Assembly: GCA_037044905.1 (NCBI GenBank)
Contig: JBAOKB010000159.1
Location: 62,001-126,000 of the forward strand
DNA: 64,000 nucleotides
DNA from: Hortaea werneckii
Lineage: Eukaryota; Ascomycota; Dothideomycetes; Mycosphaerellales; Teratosphaeriaceae
Direction of reading: 5' to 3'
The notes below the pieces were generated by a model, which saw only the letters and a program-made list of their open reading frames with translations, searched no databases and had not been told where the DNA came from. A program made the position numbers and the translations under genes. This document shows positions 23,474 to 35,500 of the stretch, piece by piece; position 1 is the stretch's first letter; each line of letters opens with the position of its first letter.

Positions 23474-24270
23474 TCATCTCAGCCATCGCAAGACCAGGTA
23501 GACAAAGACAATAAACACGACAACACCACCCCAGAAAATCCACTTATCCTCTTTCGCCCGCCTCTCCACCATCCTGATCGTGTCACCGCTAACGCCAAGC
23601 GTGGTCCCGATGTTATAGAGCTTCTTCTGCGTCCCCTTCAGCATCTCCCGCTGGTCACCCAGATCGCCTAGCACGGTCCTACCCCGTTCCAGGTACTCGT
23701 CGAGCGTGGTATTGGCGGAGCTGAAGAAGGATTGCTCGCGGAGGGCGTGATTCTCGCGCGCGTTGTCTGCCCCGAGGCCGTACGGCGACTGGTACGCTGA
23801 GTACGCGTTCGGGCCACCGTTGGCTCCTGGGTGGAAATTCGGGTTGTTTGTTCTGAAGAGCGGGTTGATGTTCTGTCCTCTGCCGCCGGCGCCGCTGCTG
23901 ATGGCCGAGTCTGCGTAGGGGTTCTCAGGTGTCTGGCTCGCATGTGGGCGGCGTCCGAGTAGCTCCGAGCGGTCTTCAACGTGACGCGCCTGTTCCCGCT
24001 CGTGTTTTAGCTCGGCGAAGCGGCTTCGGTATTCTAACAGCTCTTCCTGAACTTCCTTATCCTCTCCTTGCCTTTCTCGGCTTTCTCCGGCACGAGCTCG
24101 ACGTCAATGTTTTTCTGGTAGTCATCGAGAGTTCGAGAGAAAGAGGTGAGCGAAGTGGTGATTTGGCCTTGAAGCGCTGTTGCGTTGGGCGGAGAGGGCG
24201 AGGAGAAGGTCTCAAGGTCGGCGCGAATCGATTTGGATTGCCGGAGCGCTGAGTTGTATAAGGCGCTCAT
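23474..24270 (-). CDS. BOS1: Qb-SNARE Bos1/membrin, one frameshift
   Basis: Bos1 is the ER-to-Golgi SNARE that pairs with Sec22, Bet1 and Sed5. The N-terminus MSALYNSALRQSKSIRADLETF matches the family start. The C-terminal SNARE helix includes LGDLGDQREMLKGTQKKLY, with the zero-layer Gln probably in GDQRE, and ends in one anchor helix, WIFWGGVVVFIVFVYLVLRWL. The frame breaks near 24049: as written the first part stops after KFRKSC, but restoring one C gives KFQEELLEYRSRFAELKHERE and a single 265-residue protein. There are no introns. The family is secure and all functional parts are present. The break is one of a set of single-base losses in this half of the window. Confidence 0.9.
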
Positions 24271-26706
24271 GGTGGTGATATGTGTTTGTCTGGATGGCGA
24301 GGTAGAGAAAGATCCTCGTTGGAGGTATCTGCTGGGATTATAATCAGGACTGCAGCACGCCTACACACATAAGTCGCAGCTTCCGCTTTTGGAAACGTGT
24401 TGACAGCGGAATGCTGCCGCCCGCCGCCACCTTGCGACACCTAGTACTGTATGTACCTACTCAAGGTATATCTCTATCGGATCGCGACGCCTGTGTGTAC
24501 AGCACAATCTTGCCCACGTTGAGAGAACTGCCTAACATTATCAAGCACTTGGATGTCACGTACCACTGCGCTTTGGGGAACCTTACAGAAAGCTCGATGA
24601 CGGGAAGCCTGAACACCAGCCAGGCTTGACATGCATGAGAGTAGCTATATAGCTTCCACGTCTTATACTATTGTACCTTTTCGGCCTTGCTCCTGAACAA
24701 AAGTTTCATGTTTCTTATATTCACGGTCCAGAATTCGTTATCGCTAGGTGCGCATGCACTTCCCTCACCCGTTGCAGTCTGCGACAGATACTTATTGTTT
24801 TGTGAATGCGGTTGAATGTATAGGAGGTCCCTGTATCACGGGCAAATCTAAGAGACTCCTCTGCGGGCCTTTCCCTAGGCAACTCGCGACATCCATCTTG
24901 CAAGAGCGGTGGTGCGGTCGTGTTGTCCTGTAACGCTATGACATTATTATTGTGCTGATCTGCTTGGGACCACAGATAATCAATATCATATAGGGTTGAG
25001 ATGATAGCAATTAATTTGCAGGACTCCTTTTGATTGCAATTAGAGTAAGATACATTTACTAGAAGAAAATGTTTACATAGAGAAGGTATTCCACTATAGC
25101 TCCGTGTAGAGGGCGCAAACCAACCGATACTGTGCCTATACCAATCTCCAATGCACGCCAGTCTACAGGGATGGTGTGTATTATTGCTCTGCAATTAATA
25201 AACATTCAATCATCAGCCCCTGGTAACCGTTGTGCTAGACATGTTAGAGAGGGTTTTCGTGATCTAATCACTTCGCGTGCTCCGTTGAGACACCATTGAA
25301 GACAGGAATAGTTCTCGCCGCTTGGCAGGGTGGGAAGAAAAAATCTCTTGAGGCTCTAGTCGAGACGAGCTGCTCAGGCTTGAGACGCGAAATTGTTTGC
25401 TCCCCTGCCAACTTGCGCCAAGCTCAATGGTAATGACACCAAGGCAGCCCAAGGGATCCAAGCCCATCGGACCAACAATGGACACGCAATGCATTATCCC
25501 CTTCTTCAATTCGGTGACGAGAGAACTGCCTAATTGTAGAAGGCTTCGGAGTCCGTTGACAGCTATCATCAATCGTCGACGGCCTAACCTCTACATAGCA
25601 ACGGCCACAGCGATGAACACATAGGTGCCGTCCCTGCCGTGCCATCATGCAGATTCTTTCTTTCGCGAGACATGGGCAACGGCAGGATTTCTCCACCGGG
25701 TCTCGCATGCTGCGCGCTGCAAAAGCTTGGCTGTATATCGAGACCGTTGATTAGTCCAGCTGTGGACAGTGGCTGGACGCCGGTGCGGGAGGATGAGGTC
25801 ATCTCCGCCAGTAAATTAGGCGCATCTCGACAAGCCAGGCAGGCTGAAGCCAATCGTGTGACTTCGGCCTCGATCATTGATCCTGTGCGGCTGGAGCGCT
25901 TTCGGGAGAAGTGTGGGTGAAAGCGACTATGGTGGTCCATGTCTACATACCCAACCGTACCCGTCGATACTATCAAATAATGTCTTACAGACATAGGCCC
26001 GACAGCCACGGAGAATTTTGCAAGCAGCAAGCTATCGGGGTTCGAGGTCGATGTCGTTACATCGGACTCCCCCCTGGCAGTAGCCGCAATTGTAAACGCC
26101 ACCTCCCCATGCCGTTAGGCCCGTTGAACTGGCCGTCCGTGCTTTCGCCATCCAACCTCCGTGCTCGTGTTCCAAGGTCTCGTCCACGCGCGTAGCCAAG
26201 CGGGGGGCGACGTCGTCGTCGTCTTCTCCGCCCCCTCGCGGTTCATCGTCTTGCACCGCCTTAAACATTGTTGACCGCGCCGCCCGCCAAAGGCACGCTT
26301 GACAGCCAGCTGCTTCTCGCTCACCCAACTACGGCTGAAGACTGCCCTGTCGCTGCAGCTGACCATTGATCGGCAGAACTCCAGCGCTTGGATTTAGAGG
26401 TACTGTACGGACGGATCTTTGGTGACCCGTGCGCTGAGTCAAATCTGTGGGGACCGGCACGCTTGCAAGCCCGTCCTCTCCACAACTCTTCTCCAAACTC
26501 CGCCGGCACCAGCAGCTGCAAGCGGGAACTGCCCTTCATCTGCTCCATCATCGACACTGCGACTTCCGCATTAGACCCTCCTCCATCACGCTCGCTGAAT
26601 GAGGCGGTAACGACTGGACTTGGGCTCGAAGCCACCCAACCTTACGAGCGAAGAGGACGTGCCATTGGAGATCGATTGGACGGAGTGCGAAGGACGTGAA
26701 TCGAAG
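24271..26706. other. Gene-free region of about 2.4 kb
   Basis: This contains the BOS1 promoter on the left and the KRE6 promoter and leader on the right. The middle is AT-richer (about 24.9-25.2 kb). A 172-codon minus-strand frame (25584-26102) lacks any recognisable feature. The KRE6 reading frame is open from 26611, but without an ATG before 26707. Confidence 0.45.
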
Positions 26707-29404
26707 ATGGCGCCTGACAGGCCTGAGCCGCCCTCGCGCGCATGGTCACGAAACAGTTTGCAGCACGAGGATGGGAACGAGGATCGCATACAGGCCGGGC
26801 GCACCAGCGCCAATTTGGCTGGCCACGCCTCAGCCCAGTCGCTGCGGGAAGCCTCTCGACCGAGCTCGCAAAACAACTCACGAGCCAACAGTAGAGAACC
26901 GAACCGCAGTACCAGTACACCCAATTTACTGCGAAAGAAAAGCCGTCCGAATCCGGATGCGAGGTCTTCAGCAGCTGTGGCCCAGCCAATACCGGAGCAC
27001 TCGCCGCAGCCGGAGGGAAGAGGCGCATGGCCAGCGGCGGCCCAGACACCACCACCCGCTTTAGCTGTATCATCATCCGAAGAGACAGGTCCTGATCCGA
27101 TAGCTACTTCCTTCTCCAGTCAAGATTTCGCCCCACGCAGTAGCGATGAGGCCTCGTCATCCTCCGGTTCGGCGTCCAAAGCCCAGGCAGTCGCGGCCAC
27201 TGGGGCAGCACTTGCCTCGCAACCGTCGACATCATCATCTTACCACCCACGCCCGTCCACGTCGCGATCTTACCTGAGTAGACCGGAGATGTCACAGCAC
27301 AATTCATCATCACTTAGCTTGACCCGGCAAACAACCCCTAGAAGCGTCCGTGACTTGGGATCCGACTATACTCGCTACTACAATCCCTTCGTTTCACGCA
27401 ACAACTCCTCCACGGATCTTTCTGGCACGCCTTTGCCACGCTATAACTCGAGCAGCCATTTGATGAGTGGCGTTACTCCTGGAGCATCTTCACTGGACCT
27501 GGAAAAGCGCCTCTCCGACCCATTTGGCGACACGAAGCGCTATTCAAACCCGTTTGACCAATCACGGCAGACCACTGCGCCCACTACGCGGAACGGTAGT
27601 CCCGACCCTGAGAAGGCTGGTGCGGCCGCCGCCACCATGGCAGTACCTGGTGCATCTTCAGCTGGCAAAGGCACGCCCATGTGGATAAATGATGCCGACC
27701 CCGAAAAGGTTGGCTTCTTCCCTTGGATGGACGACAGATTAGGAGCACCGACATACGATTTCCCGCTTTTCTCTGACCAGCGAGAAGATGATGACGATCT
27801 TCACATGCCACAATGGGACGACGACATCCGACTGAGGCCCAGGTTCAAAGACCACTTCACACGGGACAACTTTGCCAGTACTATAGGAATGATACTGATG
27901 ACCATTGGCCTCCTGTGCGTTTTCGTGGTGTTGCCGGTGGTATCATATACTACGAGAGGATTCCTCGACTACACCTTTGAGACACCTTTAGATCAGATGC
28001 CGCAGAACGAGAAGTACGTTCCGGAATCATGGGCGCAGGTGAACAACAAGACGTATTCGCACCTCCAGAACGTGCGTACTGGCCTTATTGATCCCGATAC
28101 CCCCGGCAGCGCCAAAACTAAGAAAGGTGTCAATGACGATGAGTACAAGCTGGTTTTCAGTGACGAATTCAATGAAAAGAACAGAACGTTTTATGAGGGT
28201 GACGACCCATACTTTTACGGATTCGATGGATGGTATGGTGCTACGATGGATCTCGAGTGGTATGATCCAGATGCGCTGAACACTGGTATGTATAAGACTC
28301 TCGGCGCGATGTCTCTACGTTTGCGCCCGCTAACTGCTGTGAATAGGAAATGGTACGCTTCAGATCCACCTTGACAAGGTCCAGGACGTCGAGCACAACC
28401 ACAACATGGAATACCGCTCAGGTATGATGCACAGCTGGAACCACCTGTGCTTCAAGGGTGGTATCTTTGAGGTTTCGGTTTCACTCCCTGGACCTGCAGG
28501 CGTACATGGTTGGTGGCCTGGTGTATGGACGATGGGTAATTTGGGACGACCTGGCTACCTAGCCACAACGGACGGAATGTGGCCTTACACTTACAACGAC
28601 TGCGACGCTGGTATTACGCCAAACCAGTCCATGACCGACGGCGTTTCTTACTTGCCCGGCCAGAGACTGCCGAGTTGCTCCTGCGAGGGTGAAGAGCATC
28701 CGACACCTGGAAAAGGACGCGGTGCACCTGAGATCGACATCATCGAGGTCTCGGCCGACTGGGGTGGCATGCACGCTGGTGTGGCCACGCAGAGTTTCCA
28801 GGTCGCGCCTTTCGACATTTGGTGGTACCCCAACTACGAATTCATGCAGACACCGTCTTATGAGTTCTCCATGGTGAACACTTACACTGGAGGCCCGTTC
28901 CAGCAGGCTGTAAGTACCACCAGTATGCTCAGCAACGATTGGTATGACGGAAAGCAATTCCAAAAGTACTGGTTCGAGTACGTGCCTGGCGATGGAGAAG
29001 ATGCGTACATCGCCTGGGTCATTGGCGACGTGGAGATGATGCGATTCGACGCTCGGGCTATCGGACCAAACGGCAACGTCGGACAGCGTCTGATCGCTGA
29101 GGAACCTATGAGTTTGATCATGAACTTGGGCTTCTCCGAGAACTGGGTTGCTGTTGAGTGGGACCAGCTCTACTGGCCGACGGACATGTACATCGACTAT
29201 GTGCGGTGGTACCAGAAGGAGGGCGAGGAGATGGTGACATGCGATCCGCCGGGTTACGAGACGACTGAATACATCCGCGATCACCCTGCCGCGTACAACA
29301 ATGTCAATTACACTCACTGGGAGGACGCTGGATATTCGTGGCCGAAGAACACGTTGATGAATGGATGCTCAGCTGGTACTGAGAACGGGAACGGGAACTC
29401 ATAG
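26707..29404 (+). CDS. KRE6: Beta-1,6-glucan synthesis protein, KRE6/SKN1 family (GH16)
   Basis: The family are type II membrane glycoproteins of the ER/Golgi needed for beta-1,6-glucan in the cell wall. Two exons, 26707-28285 and 28347-29404, flank a 61-bp intron with a GCTAAC branch site; the product is 878 residues. A long Ser/Asn/Pro-rich cytoplasmic N-terminus (about 385 residues) precedes one signal-anchor helix, STIGMILMTIGLLCVFVVLP. The luminal GH16-like domain starts near YKLVFSDEFNEKNRTFYEGD and contains the catalytic-type motif GAPEIDIIEVSADW, plus GPAGVHGWWPGVWTMGNLGRPGY. I chose the ATG at 26707 because the upstream in-frame sequence reaches a stop at 26608 without another ATG. 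No frameshift is seen. Confidence 0.95.
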
Positions 29405-30235
29405 AAATCTCGGCGAGTTGTAGGCTGTGTCGCACGATGACACCGAACCCCCGAGTTGCGCCGACTTCGGACTGTCCCACCGTCCACGCTGAGGCACTTC
29501 GAGGGAGTTCACGAGTTGAAGCCGATGAGAGGTAATGGTTCAAGCTCGAAGCTCGGAAAAGGAGAACCCAACGCTTACCAAGGACTGAAAAGCGACGAGC
29601 ACATCACGACGCAAACTGCCCGAGCTTGACCATGTCTTTCGCTCCGCTGAAATGGCTGCAGCCCATACACACGTTCTAAAGATGGAACCACACCCTCCTT
29701 GTACGGCACCTATCCCTCTCTCCCCGCATACAACGAGAAGAAGAAAATGGAAGGGAAAATCCCCAGGGTTTGGTGATGTACAAATCTCGTCCTTGATTCT
29801 GCATTTGGGTGGAGCAAACCTCCCATTCGGGGGCGATGCAAAAGGGGGCGTTTTTTACTGCTCTTAGCAGCAGTTCCCGGGAGTCGAGGAAAGATTAATC
29901 GGGAGTCATTCTCTTTGGTTTTGCCTGCATATTAATATTCTGGTCGCGCGCGTGTCAGTGTGGGCGGAGGTAAAGCCGAGGATGGAAGTGAATAGATGGA
30001 AGAAAGATGACTTATGGGGGCCCAGGAGGGGGGAAGGTTTTCGTTTATCGCTATGGCTTGTAGATAAGGAGTCTTCATTTTCAGGCTGGCCGGTTCGGTC
30101 GCTTGGATGGGACGTTTTCAACTGGGGACAAGGGGGGATTGAATGATGAGTAGGTAATGAAAATCTTTCTTGGTCTGGAAGTTTATTGATGGATAATGGT
30201 AATCGCTCATCAAACCAAGATTTCCCAAATTCTTA

Positions 30236-30297
30236 TTTCTTCTCTTCTCTTTTCTTTTTTTTTTTTTTCGCCCTTCTTTTTTTTTTTCCTTTTCCTT
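30236..30297. repeat. Polypyrimidine tract
   Basis: Almost pure T/C over 62 bp, interrupted by a single G at 30270. It lies downstream of both flanking convergent genes. It may be a transcript 3'-end element or simple low complexity. Confidence 0.8.
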
Positions 30298-30385
30298 GTG
30301 CAACTGTATTTGGTTCTGGTTGAGTACGGTCCTATGTCTGTCTACTGCGTGATCACCTGTCCAAGGAAGTGGAGAAGATCGAACT

Positions 30386-30575
30386 CATCTCATTGCTATA
30401 GAGAAGGTATTACTCACCGAAAGTGCAATATAGGAGCGTCGAGAGAGAAAAGGCTGACGGAGATTCATAAATACAGAGCTCATCTCATTGCTATAGAGAA
30501 AGCATTACTAACCGAAGGTGCAATATAGCAGCGTCTAGAGCGAAAAGGGTGACGGAGATATATAAATACAGAGCG
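30386..30575. repeat. 95-bp tandem direct duplication
   Basis: Copy 1 (30386-30480) and copy 2 (30481-30575) have equal length with about a dozen substitutions and no gaps. Each begins CATCTCATTGCTATAGAGAA and ends near ATAAATACAGAGC. The changes mix transitions and transversions, so they do not look like repeat-induced point mutation. The pair lies just beyond the stop of the 2EXR-like gene and may form part of its 3' UTR. Confidence 0.9.
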
Positions 30576-30596
30576 TTAATGCTACTCGTGGGATTG

Positions 30597-31871
30597 CTAT
30601 TTGGTCCGCCCCAAGTCCTCATTCTCAAAGCTCAATCCGCATCCACAACCACCGCAATTCTCGCGCATGATCTCTAGAACAGCGACCTTCACAACCAGCT
30701 CAGCCAACTGCACCCCGTCTTCTTCCTCTACGCACGTATTCCGCATCCCGTCAAAGACTCCCTCCAGATTCTGAGTGCACTCCGATCGCTCCATCCCCCT
30801 CGCGCAATTCTCGCACTGGCTCCGCTTATAGAATCGGATCAACCGCGCAGGATCCGTCGTACGACGCTGCGGATCAGCTTCCAACTTGGCCTGCAGGCCA
30901 AGTAGCAAAGGTCTCACGGCCTGAGTGATCCATGCGATAGCCATGTTCTCACCGGTCACGCACACGGACCGGACGAGCCGCAGCACCGCATGGGGCCCGA
31001 AGTCCAGGCTCTGGAGATCCCGCGCATCGGTTAGGAGGGGAAAGACGTATGTTGCGTAAGCCGGACGGAAGTCATCGAGATACAGACGGCGGAGGTAGGA
31101 TCGCATTTCCTCCCCGATACAGCAGAGGAAGAGATGGCAGTCGTCCATCCAGCGGAAGTGGAAGACGCGGTCGCTGTAGATGATCAGGGCGGATTCCTCG
31201 CGGATCTGCTTGCTGACGCGCATGAGGCTGGGGATGTCGCTTGATGGGATGCGCGTCCAGCGGGTCGCGAGGCTGTTCCATCTCAGGCCGGAGCAGGCTG
31301 GAGTCGTGCGTGGAAAGCGGACGGGGGATCGCGGCTCCCGGTCGACTGACGATGACTTTTGCGAGCGGATGCCGATTGTTTCGCCGTCTTGGAGCGTGAA
31401 TTGTAGTACCATCTTCCGCAGCTCTGGCGGTAGATCCATGAGGGGGAAATGGTCTAAAGAGGGCGCAGGCTGGGAGGGTTGAGTGCCGGGCAGAATCGGT
31501 TGCCTTTCTGTAGCTTCAGGCTGATGTCAAGGGTAAGCGATCGTCTCTGCCTTGCAAGCCAAAGATGTACTTACAGTGTGCAGGCGCGCCAAGTGGCTCT
31601 TCTGATGAACCATCTTCTGCTGCAGCATAGATGGCGTATCGCTCTCGTCCCCATTGTAAAGCTCAGAAGAGGGTTTCTCTCCCTTCCACAAAGACGTGTC
31701 CAGTGCCAGGTACTTACCAGTGTCGATATCCACCAGGGGCTCCCCTTGCAGTCTCTTCATCCGCTCAAGATACTGCGCCTGCGGAGATGAATCGAAAAGG
31801 ACACGAAGTGCGTCCAGCGGCAGAGTGCCGGGTGTGCGTCGGAAGGACCGCTTGGACTTCTTCTTCGCCAT
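30597..31871 (-). CDS. 2EXR/F-box-like domain protein of unknown function
   Basis: Two exons, 31575-31871 and 30597-31520, flank a 54-bp intron (GTAAGT..CAG) and give one 406-residue protein. The start at 31871 is followed by a very basic N-terminus (MAKKKSKRSFRRTPG) that could be a nuclear signal. Exon 2 contains MDLPPELRKMVLQFTL, the short F-box/2EXR-like opening common in large fungal families, then SLMRVSKQIREESALIIYSDRVFHF, which is typical of that class. The C-terminus has paired cysteines (CENCARGMERSEC; NCGGCGCG) that might bind metal. The second exon could be mistaken for a separate 280-residue gene because it has its own ATG, but the reading frame through the intron is clean. Function unknown. 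Confidence 0.75.
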
Positions 31872-32537
31872 CTTGTGCGCTGGTAAAGTGCTCTGGAAGC
31901 AGGAAGATGGCGGTGTTGGTATCGAGAGCCAGAAGCAGGAGGCAGGAAGATGGTCGGCAAAGCGGCTATCTTGATCAGTCACGCGGAAGACCTTTCACAT
32001 GCAAAACGGCCATTGCGTCGTAGCTTCCCCTTTTGGAACGTTCGATGGACCGCAGTGGAGATATGCCAGCCGATTTCCGCTCTGCTGCACTCGACTTCGC
32101 ACATCCCAGGACCAATACGATACCCTGCTGATTGTCGCTCAAAGAGAGAATCGATAATAAAGCAACGAGCAAGCAAATGTCCGACTTCTAACCATGCTAT
32201 TCAGCCAAACAAATCTCGTCTGCGATCGGTAATTAGTCAAAACTGAAATCAGGAGCAGGAAACAAGTTAGTTGCAAAAAAAATCGAAGAGTCTTGTATGC
32301 TACGCTACACAGACTCCCTCCCCCTCTCCTGCGAAAAAAGACATGACCTATCAATCGTACATTGAAAAGAAAAATTGATATCGCCCAGCACACCTACCTC
32401 TCCCCGTGCCTTTCCACCCGACGACGATACACAAAACCAATCAACCCCACCAACACACCCAAACGCCTCGCCATCAGAAGAAAGATACCCACACCGACAG
32501 AAAATCCAGACCCCCGTTTTGACTAGGCGAGGGGCCT
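31872..32537. other. Intergenic region
   Basis: This contains the promoter of the 2EXR-like gene and the 3' flank of SEC7, both on the minus strand. No gene or repeat is seen. Confidence 0.5.
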
Positions 32538-35500
32538 CTACCGCTGCTTACTCCCCCTCCTTCCAAAAACCGTCGCCCGCGGGCTCGTCGGCGCCGGCAC
32601 AGGAGCCATATCCGGCATCTTCTCGATGCCAAGCTGGACCTCACAGACCCTCTGCCAGAGCTCCTGGACCGCGCGCTGGAGATCGGGACCCATATCGCGG
32701 TTCATGAGGCCGACGGCGAGGGGGGCGAAGGTGGCGACGTGCTTGGAGAACTCCGGGGGAGCGAAGCCAGTGTAGCCCTGCAGGACGTCGATGACGACGG
32801 GTCGCCAGGTGACGATGTTGCGCTGCTGGGTCTCCTCGTCTAGGCTGATGTAGCTGGCGAGGATGTCGCTGCAGAGGGGGATGAGGGCGGCTTCCGTCTC
32901 CGGCCGGCTCGCGGCCCGCTCTTCGCTCGTGTCGGCGTACATGCGGAGTAAGATCAGGACGTAGACGCTTGCGCTGCCGCTCTCCTGCTTGAGTAGGTTG
33001 GGCGGTTGTTTCATGAAGCCTTCGCGGAACAATCGGGTCCGTAGGTCGCGGTCTTCGTTGAACCGCTTGGCGAAGTGGTAGCTCTTCTTGAGCAGCGCCA
33101 TGAGCCGTAGGAGGAGATGGGAGGGGATCGATGCGTAGACGCTGTCGTTGTTGAAGAGCTCGCTCACCGTCTCGATCATGAGGAGTTGTAGGACGCATTT
33201 CGTGATGATCTGGTTGAAGTAGCGTCTACGCGCGGCCGTAACAACGACGGGCGCTTGCTGCTGCTTGGGGCCAGTCGAAGCAAAGTCTTCGAGCTCTGAG
33301 GGCTTGCGAGAAGGCGACGGACTGTGCTCGGTTCCAAGTGTAAGGGAGTCGGAAGTCCCAGTGTTGGTAGTGGCAGATCTACTGTCGCCGTTGACGGTCG
33401 ATACCTCCGAAGACGTCGGATCCGACAAACCGTTGATCCTCAAAGCGTTTGCGGAAGAGATAGATGCCGAATCGTCACCTGTGCTCGGCGCAGGCGTATC
33501 GGAGAGACCGTTGACCGTTTCGCTCTCCCTCCTATAGCTACTTGCCGTAGCCGCCGAGAACAGCTCCCGAGCCTCAGTCCTAGCAAAGAGGTCCACAAAC
33601 GAACCAACGATTTTCTCCCAGTGGACCGGCGAGAACTTCTTGACGTTCTGCAAAATCAGCTGCTGCAGACAGTTACTACCGATCCGCGCCAGCGTATCAT
33701 TCTCCTGACAGATACACAGCGCCAACAGATCGAGGAAACGATCGAGCATGTACTCCAGACTATCGAAGAAGTGCGTGAACAAGGTGATCATATTCCTCAA
33801 AGCCTGGATAAGGGTAGTCGAAAGCCAGACGGACAGCTCTTCATGATTCGTGGATTCCTGATTGACCGCCTTACGATCCTTGAGCACCATGAAGATAGGA
33901 TAGAGTAGCTGGCGCCAGAGCGTGTCCCAGAAGTCCCGCGGGAAGCCGCCGCCATACTTGGTCAAGATCTCGAACAGGTAATTGAGAGCGCGACTCCGCA
34001 CTTCCAGATCCTCGCCCGTCATGAGCACGTCGTGGAAAGCGAACAGGACAGGGAACCAATACTGCTCCTCCTGCGTCTGTCTGGATGGCTGTTTGGGCAA
34101 GCCCTCCGCCGTCGGCGCATCCTTCTGCACGTCGACCTTCTGGCTGAGCGGACACTCGGGCGTGCGCAGCATCTTCGGCACGCTACTCCGCAGCGTCTCA
34201 ATAGCCTGGAGCGACTTCTTCTGGAACTTCATGTTCTTGCTGAACTCCGTCAGACAGACGACCAGGTCCGCTAGAGCACCCTGCGAGATGACGACGCCGA
34301 AGCGATTGTTATAGACGCTCGTGACATTGTCGAAAGCCAGGTTCACGATACTCTCGTAGTGCTCCCGGGCCGCGACGGTGAAGACACCGAACATGGTTCG
34401 CCAGCCGGACCGGATCATGTCGCCCTTGGCTTGGATCATCTGGATGAGGCAGCGGAGCACCATATCCTTGACGGCGACCTGACTAGCGTTGCTCAGGATC
34501 AGCTCAAAAGGCTTCAAGAAATCCTTCTGGAACTTAAAGCCAGGCAGCTCTTCGATCTCAAGGAATCGCATACTGAGCTGACGCAAGCTGTTAAGGGCGA
34601 AGAAGACGACGTGCGTGTTGTTGTGGCAACCGACGTCGATGAAATGTTGACCAAGCACCTGCCAGATGTTTGTCCATTCGAACCGGACACGCAGCATGTT
34701 GTAGCCCGAGATCTCGACAAGCTTCTGCAGACTGTACGTACGAGGGCTGTCGGACTGGCCTGATGACTGGATCTCTTGCCAGCTAACCTGGGTCAGCGCT
34801 CGAACGAAGTGCACGATCGCATCGCCTGATAAGACGGCGGTGGAGGTGAAGATGCGATCCACTGCGCGCACCGTATCCGCATTTCGCGCCTCCTCGGCAA
34901 CCTCGGCCGCATAGGATCCGCTGGTTGGCGTCCTTGACGTCTGGCGCCGCTGCAACTGTACAGACTTTCTGCTGGCAGCCCCATTCATCTGATTGCTTGC
35001 ATTGGACGCACGCAGCATATCCGGGACCGCGCCCTCCTCAACGCCGCTCGAGATAAGCTGGAAGCGATCAAGCTGCGAGATACACGTCAGGACATCGCGC
35101 CAGCTCTCCTTCAGCATGTTGCCTTCAGTCTGCGCGACTTCGAGCAAAGCCCTTAGCGCTTCGACGTTCTTCGCCCGCATTTCTGATAGGTTGTAAAGGT
35201 TGGTGGAGCTCGCCAAACTAGACACGAAAGCTTGTCTGGGATCCTCCAGATCGAATAAGCAGGCAATCCTGATGGCCAGCTTCTGCCCGCTCATGCAGAG
35301 GTGGATGGTTTCCAGATTCTGTGTCTCCTGCGCCGAGCCCGACAGGGCGGTCAGGAAAGACATCCAGGTCACCTCGAACATTGGCCCAACGTGCTTAGAT
35401 GAGCTGGCTGTGAGGAATCGCGAGCCACCTTTGACGGCGGGACCTCCTAGCCCTGGCGCACTACCACCAGCTGCCGTCCTCTTCTGAGCCCTCAGCAACG

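Larger units (their letters stand above)
29405..30596. other. Convergent intergenic region with low-complexity tract and tandem repeat
   Basis: KRE6 and the next gene end toward each other here, so this is 3' untranslated and spacer DNA. It holds a polypyrimidine tract (30236-30297) and a 95-bp tandem duplication (30386-30575). No gene is seen. Confidence 0.6.

Noticed and set aside
25584..26102. 172-codon minus-strand frame upstream of KRE6
   Set aside because: No motif or hydrophobic pattern; likely chance in a GC-rich spacer.
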